Positions 1-12,200 are shown, numbered from the stretch's first letter. The stretch: DNA of 64,000 nt from Acacia acuminata (GCA_019022655.1 JAFJYI010000023.1:930001-994000), one strand, 5' to 3'. Numbers and translations: made by a program. Notes: generated by a model from the letters alone, not told the origin.

Positions 1-84
1 AGAAATAATAAAATTAACTAAAACCGCAATACAAAGACAAGCAAACATATAATCAGCTCAGTAAGCGAATTAAAATTAATTCAC

Positions 85-420
85 CTTGAAAATCCATACG
101 CGGTCAATTGCATCTTCCCAAGTCCAACTTGTTTCTTCCTCGAATTCCGGGGGCTCATCGGACCACCACCACCGTCTCTTCTTCTCATACTCCTCTTCGT
201 CGTCGTCGTCGTCGTCGTCCGCACCCTTGCCTCTGAAATTGAAGTTGAATTTCCGGTCTCGGACGGTTTCGGCATTGGAATCCCAACGCGGGTACTTAGT
301 GGCGAAGAAGATTTTGGAGAATTGGGGAGGTGAAGGAGGTGGGGACAGAAGGAATCGCCATGGATAAGGCTGAGGTCGAGGAACGATGGTGGAGAGGTGA
401 GAGCAGTGATGGGCTTCCAT
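85..420 (-). CDS. First exon of an unidentified, possibly plastid, protein (partial)
   Basis: Reading on the minus strand from an ATG at 420, an open frame of exactly 112 codons ends in ...VWIFK at 85 and is followed by GTGAAT, a good splice donor (GT at 84-83). The frame runs into a stop only a few codons inside the presumed intron, so the rest of the gene probably lies left of the window. The N-terminus is rich in H, S, P and R and poor in acidic residues, like a plastid transit peptide. After residue 65 comes a run of about seven Asp and three Glu, then a Trp-rich patch (RRWWWSDEPPEF, SWTWEDAIDRVWIFK). I do not recognise the family and give no function. The Asp run on one strand and the Ser run on the other are the same GAC/GTC repeat, so the plus-strand Ser-rich frame here is a shadow. 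Confidence 0.55.
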
Positions 421-517
421 TTGCCACGTCCTCGTTATCTTTCTCCATGACTCATCAATTTCAATTCTTCCTTCGATTTTTGTTTATATTCTTTTCATAT
501 ATACAAGAATATAAATA

Positions 518-1885
518 GGGAAAATGAAAAATAAATACCATTTGAATTTGTAAAATCCCCAGAAGTCTCCTGAATTCGTAAAAAGACTGAGAGGTACCAA
601 GGACCTATGAGAGATATGTAAATTCGGGTGAAATTATTCTTTTGCCCATAGTTTTAAATAAATCAAAAAAAAAAAAAAAAATACTCACCGGAGGACCGCC
701 AGTCGGTGGCAAGGGGGTGAGTGTTTTTTTTTGGAGTGGGTTTTTTTTTTTTGGAAAAGAATTTGTTTATTGAAGTGTAGGGGCTAGGGGTGGCGTTCGA
801 ACCCCCACCCCTCACATATGCATGGGACCAAGTGGTCACCGTCGGCCACTTTGCCTTTAATATATATATATACATTAACAAATATATATATTCTTCTTAA
901 CATTTTTTCAACCGTAATTACAAATTTTTCATCTGTATTTACAAATCAACCATCGCTATTTACAAAACTTTTATCGGTATTTACAACTTTTTTTTTTAGG
1001 TTTCCCTTTCTTGCATATGAGGAAAAAAAATGCATAATTACAAAATTTTCATCATTTGCTATTTACAACTTGTTTTTTTAGGTTTCCCTTTCTTGCCTCC
1101 GAGGAAAAAAAAAAAAAAAAAAGCATAATTACAAAACTTTCATCGCTATTCACAAATTTTTTTTTTAGGTTTCCCTTTCGAGCCTTTGGGAAAAAAACAC
1201 AAAAATAATGCATAATTACAAAATTTTCATCGGCATTTACAAATCTTCCATCGCTATTTCCAAAACTTTCATCGCTATTTACAACTTTTTTTTTAGGTTT
1301 CCCTTTCAGCCTCTGAGGAAAAAACACAAAAATAATGCATAATTACAAAATTTTCATCAGCATTTATAAATCTTTCATCGCTATTTACAAAATGTTCATT
1401 GTTATTTACAACTTTTTTCATCAGTATTTACAAATTTGTGAGGACCACCAGAAAAAAGTTGTAAATACTGATGAAAGTTTTGTAAATAGCGATGAAAATT
1501 TTGTAATGCATTTTTTTCCTCAAAGGCGATGGAAGATTTGTAAAAAGTAAATACCGATGAAAATTTGTAATTATGCATTATTTTTTTTGTTTTTTCCTCA
1601 AAGGCAAGAAAGGAAAACCTAAAAAAAAAAAGTTGTAAATACCGATGAAATTTTTTTAATTATGCATTATTTTTTTTTTTTTTTTTCCTCAAAGGCAAGA
1701 AAGGGAAACCTAAAAAAAAAGTTGTAAATATCGATGAAAGTTTTGTAAATAGCGATAGTTGATTTGTAAATACAAATGAAAATTTTGTAATTACCGTTGA
1801 AAAAATATTAAGAAGAATATATATATTTGTTAATGTATATATATATATATAAAGGAACCAAGTGGCCCAACTGGTGGATTAGCGT
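518..1885. mobile_element. Mutator-like foldback element, copy 1, right end lost
   Basis: Positions 518-660 match the terminal inverted repeat of the complete element at 54148-55270: GGGAAAAT start, then an ATACCATTTGAAT block, then a conserved block with AGACTGAGAG and TACCAAGG. Inside is a large imperfect palindrome: the arm starting near 862 (TACATTAACAAATATATATA) returns inverted near 1850. The arms are built from about four diverged units of roughly 100 bp, each with a T-run, AGGTTTCCCTTTC, an A-run, GCATAATTACAAA and TTTTCATCG. The right terminal repeat is not present, so this copy is truncated. No transposase frame is seen; the antisense open frame at 1052-1327 merely reads through the repeat units. 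Confidence 0.6.
725..855 (-). repeat. tRNA-like (SINE-related) segment inside foldback element
   Basis: On the minus strand, GTGGCCGACGGTGACCA (an A-box-like stretch near 851-835) is followed by CACTTGGTCCCATGCATATG and GGGTTCGAACGCC (B-box-like, 805-793), then A-rich sequence. This order and spacing resemble the tRNA-derived head of a plant SINE. It lies inside the Mutator-like element, so it is either captured or an earlier insertion. No flanking target duplication was found. Confidence 0.3.
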
Positions 1886-2671
1886 TTAAGAAGTATGATT
1901 ATATAAATCGAGACAAAACTCTTTTCATACACTTACCTCATATGTCGTAAATAATCATATTAAAAAATCAGTTTATACCGTTAATCTAAACAAATGGGGG
2001 CAAAAAATTAAATGGAGAGTAGCTAGTTTTTTTAACACAGCACTCATGTTTGTGTTTGACCACAGCTCCTTGTTAGATCCACCTGCTATTACCTAGTTAA
2101 GGCTCACATTAGAAGGAGACAGGGATTGACATAAATTAAAGGTGGTGTGGGATTGATTTTTTGAGAGAGAGATAGAGAGAAGTACGTATGCCTGTATGAG
2201 GTAGTTGAGGAATAGGTTGCTTTACTCAAAGACTGTATCTGTCTAGCTAGCTAGATGCCATAAAGCTATGCTCTAATTAAGCCTATAATCTAACCTTGTC
2301 CTACTTTTACTTACCCTTCTGCTCTCCTTTAATTGCCTTCACTCAATCTCTACCCGCTCATTAATTAATTACCAATATTATATTTATAAGTTCATTTTAA
2401 CCAAATCACACATATAAAAAAAAAAAAAAAAAAGATAGTTAACTCAATGATTATGGGTAAATTTTTAACTTTGTCTCATTAATGAATGCATATTTTTCAA
2501 TTATTTCTTCTCTCTCATTTTTATTGGTAGAATTATTATGGATAAAATTGTCACAATCTCATTTATTAACTAAAAGATGACTTATAAATATGATCAAAAT
2601 TTTTAGTCAGAGGGGACTTGTAGATAAGACGAGAGTGGTACATGTATATTTGGATAAACATTATCCTAAGA
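1886..2671. other. Intergenic, no gene seen
   Basis: AT-rich sequence with a (GA)n patch near 2163-2180 and an A-run near 2418. No open frame of protein-like composition and no RNA gene were recognised. Confidence 0.5.
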
Positions 2672-2673
2672 TA

Positions 2674-2959
2674 CTCATCTGGTCCTTATTATAAGGCACC
2701 AACTAACCAATTTATTTGGTCTTTTTTATAAGGCACTTGCTTGTTCTCAATGAGCATTAATTATTATTTTTCATGTATACCCTTAATAAATAAGAGTAGT
2801 GGGTGAGAGTAATAATTAATATGATATTAGAGTTTAATGCAATTAGTAAGGGTAATAAAGGAAGTTACTTAAATTGTGGGCTAATTTTATTGATTTTAAC
2901 TATTTTTATTGGTTTGTAAAAATTGTTAGTTGGTGCCTTATAATAAGAACCAGAATAAG
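2674..2959. mobile_element. Stowaway-like MITE
   Basis: The left end CTCATCTGGTCCTTATTATA and the reverse complement of the right end (CTTATTCTGGTTCTTATTAT) match over about 35 bp, including AAGGCACCAACTAAC on the inside. The element is flanked by TA on both sides (2672-2673 and 2960-2961), the target preference of Tc1/mariner MITEs. It has no coding capacity. From 2960 to 3519 I see no gene. Confidence 0.6.
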
Positions 2960-3757
2960 TATATATCTAATCAGCAATGAATATACATATTATAATTAAG
3001 TGGGGCTAGTCTTTAATTTGACTCTTGAGGAGGCTATATATTAAACGATTGATGTGTTAAAATAACTTGGAACTTTTATTAAGATTGCAATAGCAATCAT
3101 AAATTGTTTCTTGAAGTAAAAGTAACTTTAAACTCTTAAAATTATAGTAAAACTAACATGTATCTATAACCATATAAAACTACTGAAATACCCTTGCTGA
3201 ATAAAAAAGCTGTGGTTGCTGTGTAATCTGGTGAATTTTCATTTCTCTTTCTGTAACTGTTACTTTTACCTTCTCTCTCTCTCTGTCATTCTCATTCTTA
3301 TAATATTCGCTGTTCATCTTCATCACCATAGTACCACCACCATCTACAATTCCAAAACATCATCATCAACAATCTATACTAGAAAGTTCAAAAACTAGAA
3401 GGGAAAAAAAAAAGATTTTGGTCTTGCTATTCACTGGAATTAATGGTTTCACCCTAATTTTAAAAAGTTATGGTTACTATTGCACTATTAACAAAAGTTG
3501 CAGGTTATTTTAGTACGTTAACCCTATATATAAATACTCTCTGCTCTCCTGCGTGAGTGCTCCTCTCTCCTGCGTGAGGGCTTGCTTGGATCTTAGTGGT
3601 CCGGTTTGGGTATAGCTTTCTTTCCGAATAGCGATCGGTGTGGTGTTTCATCCTTTAGTCTCTTCGTCTTTAATGCTCTAGTGTAACTGGAGGGGCTGGT
3701 TCTGTGAGAGTACGAGTAAGGGAGGGGTAAGGTTGAGGTGGGTGGGTTTCCGGCGGC

Positions 3758-5217
3758 ATGGAAGCAGGGCAAGGTAGCTTTGGGGGTGGTTCAAAGGAAG
3801 TGGTCTTGAATTTGGATAGGAAGGTGAGGAATCGGGGGTACTGTTGGTCGGGAAAATTTTGACCGACAAGCATTTAAACATTCCTCGTTATTTCGATGAT
3901 CAAGAAGGGGTGGCACCTTGGGGATGACGTCTTGGAGGTCCACGAGCTCGAACGTTCTCAACTGGCATTTTTATTTAGGTTCAGGGATTCCAAGGAGTAC
4001 TCCCGAATTCTTAAGGGACGCCCATGGTCAATTCAGGGTTTCCTCCTGAATCTACAAATCTGGGAAGATTGTATGATATTAAAAGATGTTCGTTTTGAAG
4101 AGACACCGTGCGGGTGCAATTCCATGGCCTACCGCTAGAGGCATTTGATGATGATAATGCAAAGATCCTTGGTAACTCGGTTGGGAAAGCTGGTTATGTT
4201 TGAGCGACCAAGTGTGGAAGGAAGATTTGGAAGAGGATTTATCCGAGTGCGTTCACCGATAAATGTGGAGGAACCTTTGGTAGCCGGATTTTGGGTTCCG
4301 AGGCGGGGAAAGAATGCGCTTGGGTATCTGTTAGGTATGAAAGACTTGAATTTACGCCATAAGCGTGGCAGGCTCGGACACGATGATCGCGCGCAGATTT
4401 CCTTCGAGAATGAGCGAGGACGGGCGGGAAGAAAGGAGTTTGGTAGTTGGCTCGGAACCATTGCGTTCGAACCATGGATGAAGTGCTTGAGGTATGTGGA
4501 AGGTGGTGTGAAGCCACGGTTGGAGATCACGGGAAGGAGGAGGGATGCTCGCGTCGAGTTGGCCACCGGAGTTAGAAGGGATGACCGTAGGAGAGAGAGA
4601 GAGGTCCTAGGTTGACTTTGGTGCGGGACAAAGGACAATCGGATGAAGAGATTAGGAGTGGGAGTCAGAGGAAGGTTGATGTGTGTCAGGGGAATGCGGC
4701 GGACAATATGGGTGAAGTAGGGCAGGACAGGCAGGAGGGTCAAATCGCATTAAATGGGCATGGGGCTGATTGTTCACGTGAAGCGACAAGGGACTCTGTG
4801 GAGTATGCAGGAAGCCAAGTCCTTGAGACTAAGTGGGCCATCCAGGAGACAGGGGGTCCCGCGTTGAGGCCACATTCAGATGCAGGGCCGCAAATTTTTT
4901 TAAATAAAAGCCCAATTGGGGTAGTCTCGGAGCCATACTCGAATAGGGCAGATTCTCCAGACTTGGGCCCTGTTGGAGATAGGTGCGTGCAGGAGTACCG
5001 TGTCGAATTTCCAGGGGAACCTGAGTCCACTTATTCGGCAATAGTTCCTCATAGTGGGCTTTCACCAGTATCAGCAGTGGCAGTATCCTTCAAAGGCTGT
5101 CATATTAAGAGGCCCTATGAGATGGACTTGAGCAAAGATTTTCCCAAACGACAAAGGAAATTGCGGTTCGAATTTTTGTCCCCATGGATCACTCTTCGCT
5201 CCTCATTCGAGCCCTAA
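3758..5217 (+). pseudogene. LINE ORF1 (DUF4283 gag-like), frameshifted
   Basis: A likely start is the ATG at 3758 (MEAGQGSFGGG...). The frame is lost at 3861 and resumes in another frame with LTDKHLNIPRYFDD. The stretch at 3896-4138 (ELERSQLAFLFRFRD, ILKGRPWSIQGFLLNLQIWED) is the typical core of the DUF4283 domain of plant LINE ORF1 proteins. It then shifts frame again near 4110-4150 (PLEAFDDDNAKILG). The C-terminal part (4612-5217) is a hydrophilic tail ending in a stop just upstream of ORF2. In intact relatives ORF1 binds RNA and forms the retrotransposition particle. At least two frameshifts make it nonfunctional. Confidence 0.8.
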
Positions 5218-5458
5218 GTCAAGTTCCCCGCGAAGTCTAATTCTCACCAAGGGCGCCGGAAATCTTATCGGTCGGTGAAGGCGAGCCTACGAGGAAAGCA
5301 TAGTGTTGAGCTCGCCAAATACGGGAGCTAACTCGGTTTTTGCTTGGAAATAGATTTCCCAGACGGTTGGGTTCAAGGTAATGGCGAGCTCTCATCCTCT
5401 CGGTGTGATTTCGCGACCCAAACGCCGGTGGTTGGATGGGACCAACCACCGGTGCACC

Positions 5459-8400
5459 ATGAATATACTATCTTGGAACTGTCAAGGGCTTGGGGCTGCC
5501 TTGACAGTTCGGAATCTGAAGGATGAGTGTGTGCGTAAACAGCCCCATATGGTTTTTCTTATGGAAACAAAACAGAAGCCGAGGTATGTCCGTAAGATTA
5601 GAAGAAGATGTGGATACAGTGAGGAATGGATGGTGGATCCAATTGGTTGGAGCGGCGGGCTAGCATTGTGGTGGTCGGATCAAGTAAAGGTAACTATTCT
5701 CTCCTACTCCGCTAATTTTATCCATGCATCTATAGATTCAGGCGAACTGGATGCACCTCAATTTATTTCCTTTGTATATGGTCCCACTGATGAGGAGCAG
5801 CGGGATAAGTGTTGCCAAGTGGTTAGGAGTTTTGGGCAGAATTTGAGTGATTCTTGGATGTGTGTGGGCGATTTCAACGATCTCATATCACAGGAGGATA
5901 AAAGTGGAGGAAGGCCAAGGAGTGGCGAAAAATTCTGAAGTTTAACTGTTTCTTGGCCGAGTGTGATTTACGGGACTGGGATATAATGGGTATCGCTTTA
6001 CTTGGTGCAACAAGCGTGAGGATCCGGACACTATTAGAGAACGTATTGATATGGCACTGGGGAATGAAAGTTTACGGGTCTCTTTCCCCAATCTCCAGGT
6101 TCTGCATATGGAGCCAATTGGGTCGGATCACTTGCCTTTATGGATCCAATGCCAGCCAACGGAACCCCATAGGAAAAAAAGCTTTCGCTTTGAAGCTAGA
6201 TGGGCAGAACATCAAAATTTTAAAGAAGTGGTCAAAGCTAACTGGTGGTATGAGCCGGTGGGTAACTTAGCTGCAATGTCAGATTTTGTGAACAATTTGA
6301 ATAGATGCAAAAATAAGCTAATTCGATGGAGCAGATCTGAATTCCCAACACTGACCGGGAGGATTGAATTTCTAAAGGCTCGGTGGCCTCTCTTATGCAC
6401 GGAAATTTGAACGGCCTAATCGGTGTGCGCTATAGCCGATTTGAAGTCGAATTTGGATAAGACTCTTTCCCTTGAGGAGTCGTATTGGTGGCAGCGATCA
6501 AGGATTAACTGGCTAGCTGCAGGAGACAAGAATTCGCGTCTTTTTCACATTGCCACTATAAAGAGAAGGAGGAGAACCTGCATTCAGTGCATCAAAGACG
6601 ATTCGGGAACTTGGCTGACAGGGAAAGACGAGATAGCTCAGAATTTTACACAATACTTCCAGCACCTATTTACGTCATCTTTGGGAGCTTCGGAAATGAA
6701 TATTGCTCTGGATTATATCGAACCCAAGGTGACGCACGAAATGAATCAGGGTCTGATGCAAACTGTGACTAGGGAGGAAATCAGGGTGGCGGCTTTCAGC
6801 CTTGGGAAATCAAAAGCCCCGGGACCGGATGGATTTTCCGGTATATTCTATCAAGAGGCATGGGAGGAGGTGGGTGACAGCGTTTGCGCTATGGTGTCAG
6901 ATTTTTTTGCTGGGAAGTCCTCAGTTCGGGTGTTGAATGAAACCAATCGACTTTGATCCCAAGGTGGATAAACCGGAACATATTTCCCAATTTCGTCCTA
7001 TCGGATTATGCAATTTCTCCTACAAGATTATTTCGAAGATTATTGCAAATAGGATGAAGCCTCTTCTGGATGGATGTGTGTCTCAAAGTCAGGGTGCTTT
7101 TGTTCCCGGTCGCTTCATTCAAGACAACATCATAATTGCACATGAAGTATACCACTACCTCCGGCGGAAGAAAACTAGTGGTAAATTTGAGTTTGCATTG
7201 AAGATGGACATGAGTAAAGCCTACGACAGAGTTGAATGGGTTTTCCTGGAAAATGTATTGCTGCGTTTCGGTTTCTGTGATGAATGGGTTTCTTTGATCA
7301 TGAAATGCGTCAAGTCTGTCCGTTTAAACATTTGTCTGGCTGGTGATGCGGTAAGCTCCATATCCCAGTAGAGGGTTGAGGCAAGGCGACCCGTTATCGC
7401 CGTACCTCTTCATCATAGTTCTTTGAAGTTTTATCTTTGATGATTTCCAAGAGTCATTTGGCCGGGAAAATTCGGGGGTTAAACTTAGCATTGGCGCTCT
7501 ATACTCACACATAGCTTCTTTGCGAGATGACGCATTGCTATATATGAAAGCGAGAGAGAGGATTGCGGGAACTTGGCTTACATACATTGGATATCTATAG
7601 CAAAGCATCGGGACAGATTATCAATTTAGATAAGTCAAGTCTATTTTTTCTAGCAATACTCCGAGTGCTACAATAGATATGGTTGGTTCAATTCTGGGTA
7701 TCCAAGCGGTAGAAGACCCGGGAAAGTATTTGGGCATCCCTAGCATTTGGGGGAAGACGAAAACTCAAGCTTTGGCTTATATTCGAGAACGGGTGGTGAA
7801 GAAAATTCAAGGTTGGGGCAACTCATTGCTTTCCTTTCTTTGGTAGGGAAGTAATGATCAAGGCGGTTCTCCAAGCTATCCCTATATACTCTATGCACTG
7901 TTTCAAATTTCCAGTTCAGCTATGTAAGGAGTTAAACGGATTATTTGCCAATTTCTGGTGGGAAGGTACAGTTAATGGGGGTCCGATACATTGGCAGTCT
8001 TGGGACAAGATTTCTAGGGGTAAAAGTGAGGGTGGATCATTTGGGGTTCGGGAATTATTGATAATGAATGATGCCTTCTTTGGCCAAAACCGCGTGGAGA
8101 TTGATGGTGAAACCTCGGGATTTGTGGGCAAAAGTGATAAGAAGTGTGTATTTTCCTAAAGGGGAGCTGATAGATGCCAAGAAGGGTTCTAGAGCTTCTT
8201 GGTGTTGGTCTAGCTTACTCAGTGGCAGGGAGTTGATAAAGAAGGAGCTCCGGTGGGATGTTGGATCAGGTGCTAACATAAGGATATGGGGTGATAATTG
8301 GGTTCCCAATGTGGTTTTTCCGGAGAAACCCATCAATAGTGAAGATCCTTATGTGTTAAAGGGAGGGTCGGCGATTTGATAGTGGAAGGAAGATGGGATT

Positions 8401-9494
8401 TGTCCCCAATCTCATGTTATCTTCTGCGATGTTCAACGTCTATTTATAATATCCCAATTCCTCTAATGGCTTAGAAGACAAGCTCATTTGGCTCTCTCGC
8501 TATAAATGGGATTTACAACGTGAAAGCGGGATATTATAAGGAGAAAGGTAGGAATCTTGAAGGGATCGTACAAGTTTTGGGCCATCTCGTGGTATTTCCT
8601 CCGTCCTCCTGGAAAGATGTATGGAAACTAAAAACGATATCCAGGGTCCAGCACTTTATCTGGCGTATACTTAACAGGGTAATTGCCACAAATGCTTCTT
8701 TGTTCCGCCGGAAAAGATCTAGAATCAGCAGCTGCCCGATCTGTGAGGAGGCGAAAGAAAGCATTGAACATCTCTTTTTTCGGTGCTCATGGACAAAATG
8801 TGTCCAGGTTTGGTAGTCCTTTAGGTGCCCGGCTGAAGCAAGCGATGTCACAAATTTTCAATCTTGGTGGTTACATATTACGGGGAGGTCTCGATCTGTT
8901 CCCACGGGATATATCCCTCATCCGTTGGTGCTTTGGTTCATATGGAAGCAGAGGAATGGAAAAATCTTTGATCAGGTAAACCCCAATCCTGTTGTAGTGA
9001 TTAGCTTTGCTCTGAATAGTAATTTTGATTACTGGTCTGTGCTGGAAAATAATTCTGTTGCTGCTGATTTGTTGGGTCCAACAAGTTAGTAAGACAGCCC
9101 ATTGGGTTGCCCCACCCCTAATGTCTTGAAGATTAATTGCGATGGATCTTATTTTGCTTGATTCAAATCGGTTCTATTGGAGTGGTATGCGGGGATAATT
9201 TTGGTAAGTTCATTTGGGGATTTGTTGACAAAGTAAAATCTATTTTCGCTTTTATGTCCGAGGCTCTAGCATTAAAGAGGGCATTGATGTTAGTAATGGA
9301 TTTAGGTCTGGATATGATTATATTTGAGACCGATTGCTCTCTCTACGAAATGTGTTGGTACACGGTAAGCGATTTAGCAGATTGGAGAAGTAGGAGTATT
9401 TTGGTTGATATCTTTCGTCTCTTTATTTCCAAGGTTGGGCTTTCTATCTCCTTCACCACTAGAAGGGGAAATCGTGTAGGCCCCGACTCCTAGC
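5459..9494 (+). pseudogene. LINE ORF2 (endonuclease, RT, RNase H), multiply broken
   Basis: The start is the ATG at 5459 (MNILSWNCQGLG, the conserved N-terminus of the apurinic-type endonuclease). The endonuclease runs to a stop at 5936, with GDFND visible. The RT follows in pieces: SKAPGPDGFSGIFYQ near 6810, FRPIGLCNFSYKIISK near 6990, SQGAFVPGRFIQDNI near 7090, and MDMSKAYDRVEWVFL near 7205. The RT active-site motif (A-D-D, near 7526) is displaced by an extra base. A zf-RVT stretch (WRILNRVIATNASLFRRK...CPICEEA) lies near 8660-8760 and an RNase H-like tail (ALALKRALMLVMDLGLDMIIFETD) near 9270. Many stops and frame changes separate these pieces. Confidence 0.85.
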
Positions 9495-9722
9495 GGCGGA
9501 TGCTTATAAAGAGGTGTACCCAATTGGGTGGGTTGTGAGACCAGCACCTGCTTTAGTTTCTCTACTAACTTTGGATAGGCAAGAGGCGGAAATTCCCAAC
9601 GAGCATGCTCCTGATTCCAACCTGGTTCTGAATGGGGGCTGATTTGCTTTTATATATTAGTTACTTCGGTTGCTTTATTATTTCAGTATTATTGTATCAG
9701 TGTTAGCTGTTCTGTTCTTGTT

Positions 9723-9845
9723 ATTTGGCTTGTTGGCCTTGTATCTGTTGCTGGTAGTTGTGTTAAGCTACGCTTCTGTCTTGCTATTTGGCTTGTTGGC
9801 CTTGTATCTGTTGCTGGTAGTTGTTTAAGCTACGTTTCTGTCTTG
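9723..9845 (+). repeat. Two-unit tandem repeat in LINE 3' region
   Basis: A unit of about 62 bp, beginning ATTTGGCTTGTTGGCCTTGT and ending near TTCTGTCTTG, occurs twice in tandem with two or three differences. It lies between the last ORF2 remains and the A-tail, in the 3' untranslated region. Such 3' repeats are known from some plant LINE families. Confidence 0.75.
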
Positions 9846-9907
9846 TAATATTTTATTAGCAATATACATGTTTCTCTGAGCAAAAAAAAAAACCCTATAT
9901 ATAAATA

Positions 9908-10479
9908 TCTAATAAAATAATGTGTGGTGGGTCGTGGCTATATTTGAAATTTAGAGTTATATATAACTGGGTATGGTGTGAGGTATGGGGATGTAAATAT
10001 ACAGAGATGCCAGTTGTGTGTCCAAGACTTGAAGACTTAATGGACCGTTGGACGCCGCCCCAAATTAATTGGATACTATAGTCAATGATTTGGAAGAGAT
10101 AACGTCTCATTCTTAAGTGCTCAACAGTGTTCAATGAACAAGTAAGGTTTCTGCAGACGAAGAAGCTGTGACTTGAAATTGAAGCCAAAACCCATACGTT
10201 CATGTGTTGGCTTATGTACGTGATGGATCAGATCATTAGAGCCATCTCTCATTCAAAGAAGCCCCCATGTTGCCCACAACCACCACCACCTTACCTATAC
10301 CTCTCCATCTCTTTCAATTTATTAAGTCTCTGTTTGTTTTAACTTTCAAAAAGTGTTTTTACAATTTAAGTGGAGTTCTGTCTCAATTTGTGAAAAATGC
10401 TTTCAAAATGTTTTTTCCCAATTTAAGGCCACTAAAGAAATCCATGCAAAGGAGGTGGTGATGCATGCTAAGACAAATA
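9908..10479. other. Intergenic, no gene seen
   Basis: The open frames here (9895-10203 minus, 10267-10461 plus) have no recognisable motif and low-complexity composition. Nothing supported. Confidence 0.4.
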
Positions 10480-10719
10480 CTCCCATGTAGTCCTTAATAT
10501 AAAAGCTAGTTGACTTTGTTTTTAAGAAGTTAAAGAAGCTAAATAAACTGTTTAATCATCATAACATATGTTGTGTATCATTAAATTACATATTAGGTTA
10601 TAAGTCAAGCAAATTAGTTTGAAAAAAAAGATAAATATAAATATTTTAATATAACTTAATTAGTTTTTTTAATCTTTTTAAAAAAGTCAACTGGATTTTA
10701 TATTAAGGACCGGGGATAG
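10480..10719. mobile_element. Stowaway-like MITE
   Basis: The left end CTCCCATGTAGTCCTTAATA and the right end, which reverse-complements to CTATCCCCGGTCCTTAATAT, form inverted repeats, and the match continues through AAA.CNAGTTGACTT. TA dinucleotides flank the element (10478-10479, 10720-10721). A diverged relative appears near 41815-42100. Between 10722 and 11860 I see no gene; a decayed Stowaway-like end (GGACCGGAGGAGTA) is at 11232-11245. Confidence 0.6.
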
Positions 10720-11867
10720 TATTATATATATGCACCCATATTCATAATTTAGCAATAGGCTCTTGATGAGCAAGAGATAACTGAAGCTTCTATTAGCTTT
10801 CATGAAAACCAAAATGTTCATCAACACCAAGTCTAACCACAGCTACACTGATCGGAGGAGACCATATTGATTGAGATTCCTTTGTTTACAAGCCGGAGTG
10901 TTCATTTTTACCTAACGCAAGATCGTTAATTCTTTGTCAGCTGATAATAGCAATGTCTGCACATTTTGGGAAGTCTTCATTTGAATACCTTAATATAAAT
11001 TATTTACCTAATAAGATTATTTTATTAGATAACTAAGTTTATTAAATTAGTTAATATGACATGTATTTTCTAAAATATCATATTCCTTGATTCCTTCATT
11101 CTCCCTCCTCATTGATTATTATTAAGGGAGTATCAATAAGAATAAATTAGGAAAAGACTAACAAATCTAAAAATTATGTCTTATATTTAGGATCAATATC
11201 AACATGTCAAATATGTCTTAATTATGTTAAGGACCGGAGGAGTATTAAGGTTTTAATTGTAGTAGTAGTAGTCCTTTAATTAGCCAATATACTCTCACTT
11301 TCATTTTGGGTATAATTAACTTGGAAAAAACTTCAAAACTGTTTTCCAAACAATTTCAAACAGTTTTACTGATGCATCCTCATTTATTCCCAAAGCAGCT
11401 CCTCACTTCCTGGGATCCAATCCTCACATGGTGTGTTGTCAGAAGATTATAACATACTCCAATCTAGTTTAATATATGCATGGCTAGTAAGTAATAACCT
11501 AGTGCTATTATAATAATACTACACCCTGTTTGCCTGCACCCAATAAATAGAGTCGTTGTAATCCCATTAAATTTATTTACCTACTTCATAATTTTACCTT
11601 TATCCCACTGACACTTGTGATCTCTCATCATTTATTGTCTGTATATATATGATCAATGCATGGATCTGTATATATATACATACTTACACTGCCTTTTATA
11701 GTTAATATAAGATGTTATTTGTCGTGTTGTTCATATTATAAACAAGATTTTGTATTGCAAACCGAAGGTATAGTATATATTTTCTACGACAATAATTTGC
11801 CCATGTTATATTTGATTTTATGTTTTTTTCTATTGATCAAATGCAAGTTTCAAGACTTGTCTGTTCA

Positions 11868-12200
11868 ATCACTTCACAGTTCTTCCACATGGAAATAAAT
11901 GTTTTATCTAGTCTAATAATCATTTCACAGTTGTTCCACATGGAAATAAATGTTAGAGTAAATACCCATTTTTCTGGTCCCTGACAAAAACTATGATCCC
12001 CATTTTGATTTCTTACCAAAAAAAACATTTTTAGTCTATAAAAAAGATAAATAAGAGTTGATTGGTTAAAATATATTTTAATTTCTTACAAATTTCTAAA
12101 AGATCCTTTTTAATCCCTTAAAAAAGACGAATAAATGTCGATTTTTTTATAAGAGATCAAAAGAGTATTTACTGTAAATGTTTTATCTAGTGTAATCAAA
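11868..12200 (+). repeat. Short tandem duplication, second unit split by a MITE
   Basis: The unit TTCACAGTTNTTCCACATGG, followed by AAATAAATGTTTTATCTAGT, occurs once intact (11873-11912) and again from 11925. In the second unit it is interrupted after AAATGTT by the element at 11956-12174 and continues as TTTATCTAGTGTAATC after it. This gives the order of events: duplication first, insertion second. Confidence 0.6.
11956..12174. mobile_element. Mutator-type MITE (GAGTAAATAC family), copy 1
   Basis: The ends are GAGTAAATACCC and a right end that reverse-complements to CAGTAAATACTC. The 9-bp flanks are TAAATGTTA (11947-11955) and TAAATGTTT (12175-12183), 8 of 9 identical. It is the same family as the element at 40717-40958, which has a perfect 9-bp duplication. 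The inside is an imperfect palindrome with blocks such as TTTTTAATCCCTTAAAAAAG and no coding capacity. Confidence 0.65.

Larger units (their letters stand above)
3537..9890 (+). mobile_element. Near full-length L1-type LINE (LINE-1 of window)
   Basis: A 17-bp direct repeat, AACCCTATATATAAATA, lies at 3520-3536 and again at 9891-9907 and is identical in both places. The right copy follows a short A-tail (CAAAAAAAAA, 9881-9890). This is the signature of target-primed reverse transcription. Between them lie remains of ORF1 (DUF4283, gag-like) and ORF2 (endonuclease, reverse transcriptase, zf-RVT, RNase H), all plus strand. Both ORFs carry several stops and frameshifts, so this copy is dead. The 5' end is present (GC-richer leader with repeated CTCTCCTGCGTGAG), so the insertion was close to full length. 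Confidence 0.92.

Noticed and set aside
1052..1327. Minus-strand frame with repeated KARKGNLKK(K/Q) VVNSDE
   Set aside because: A read-through of the tandem units of a foldback element; the apparent protein repeat is a DNA repeat.
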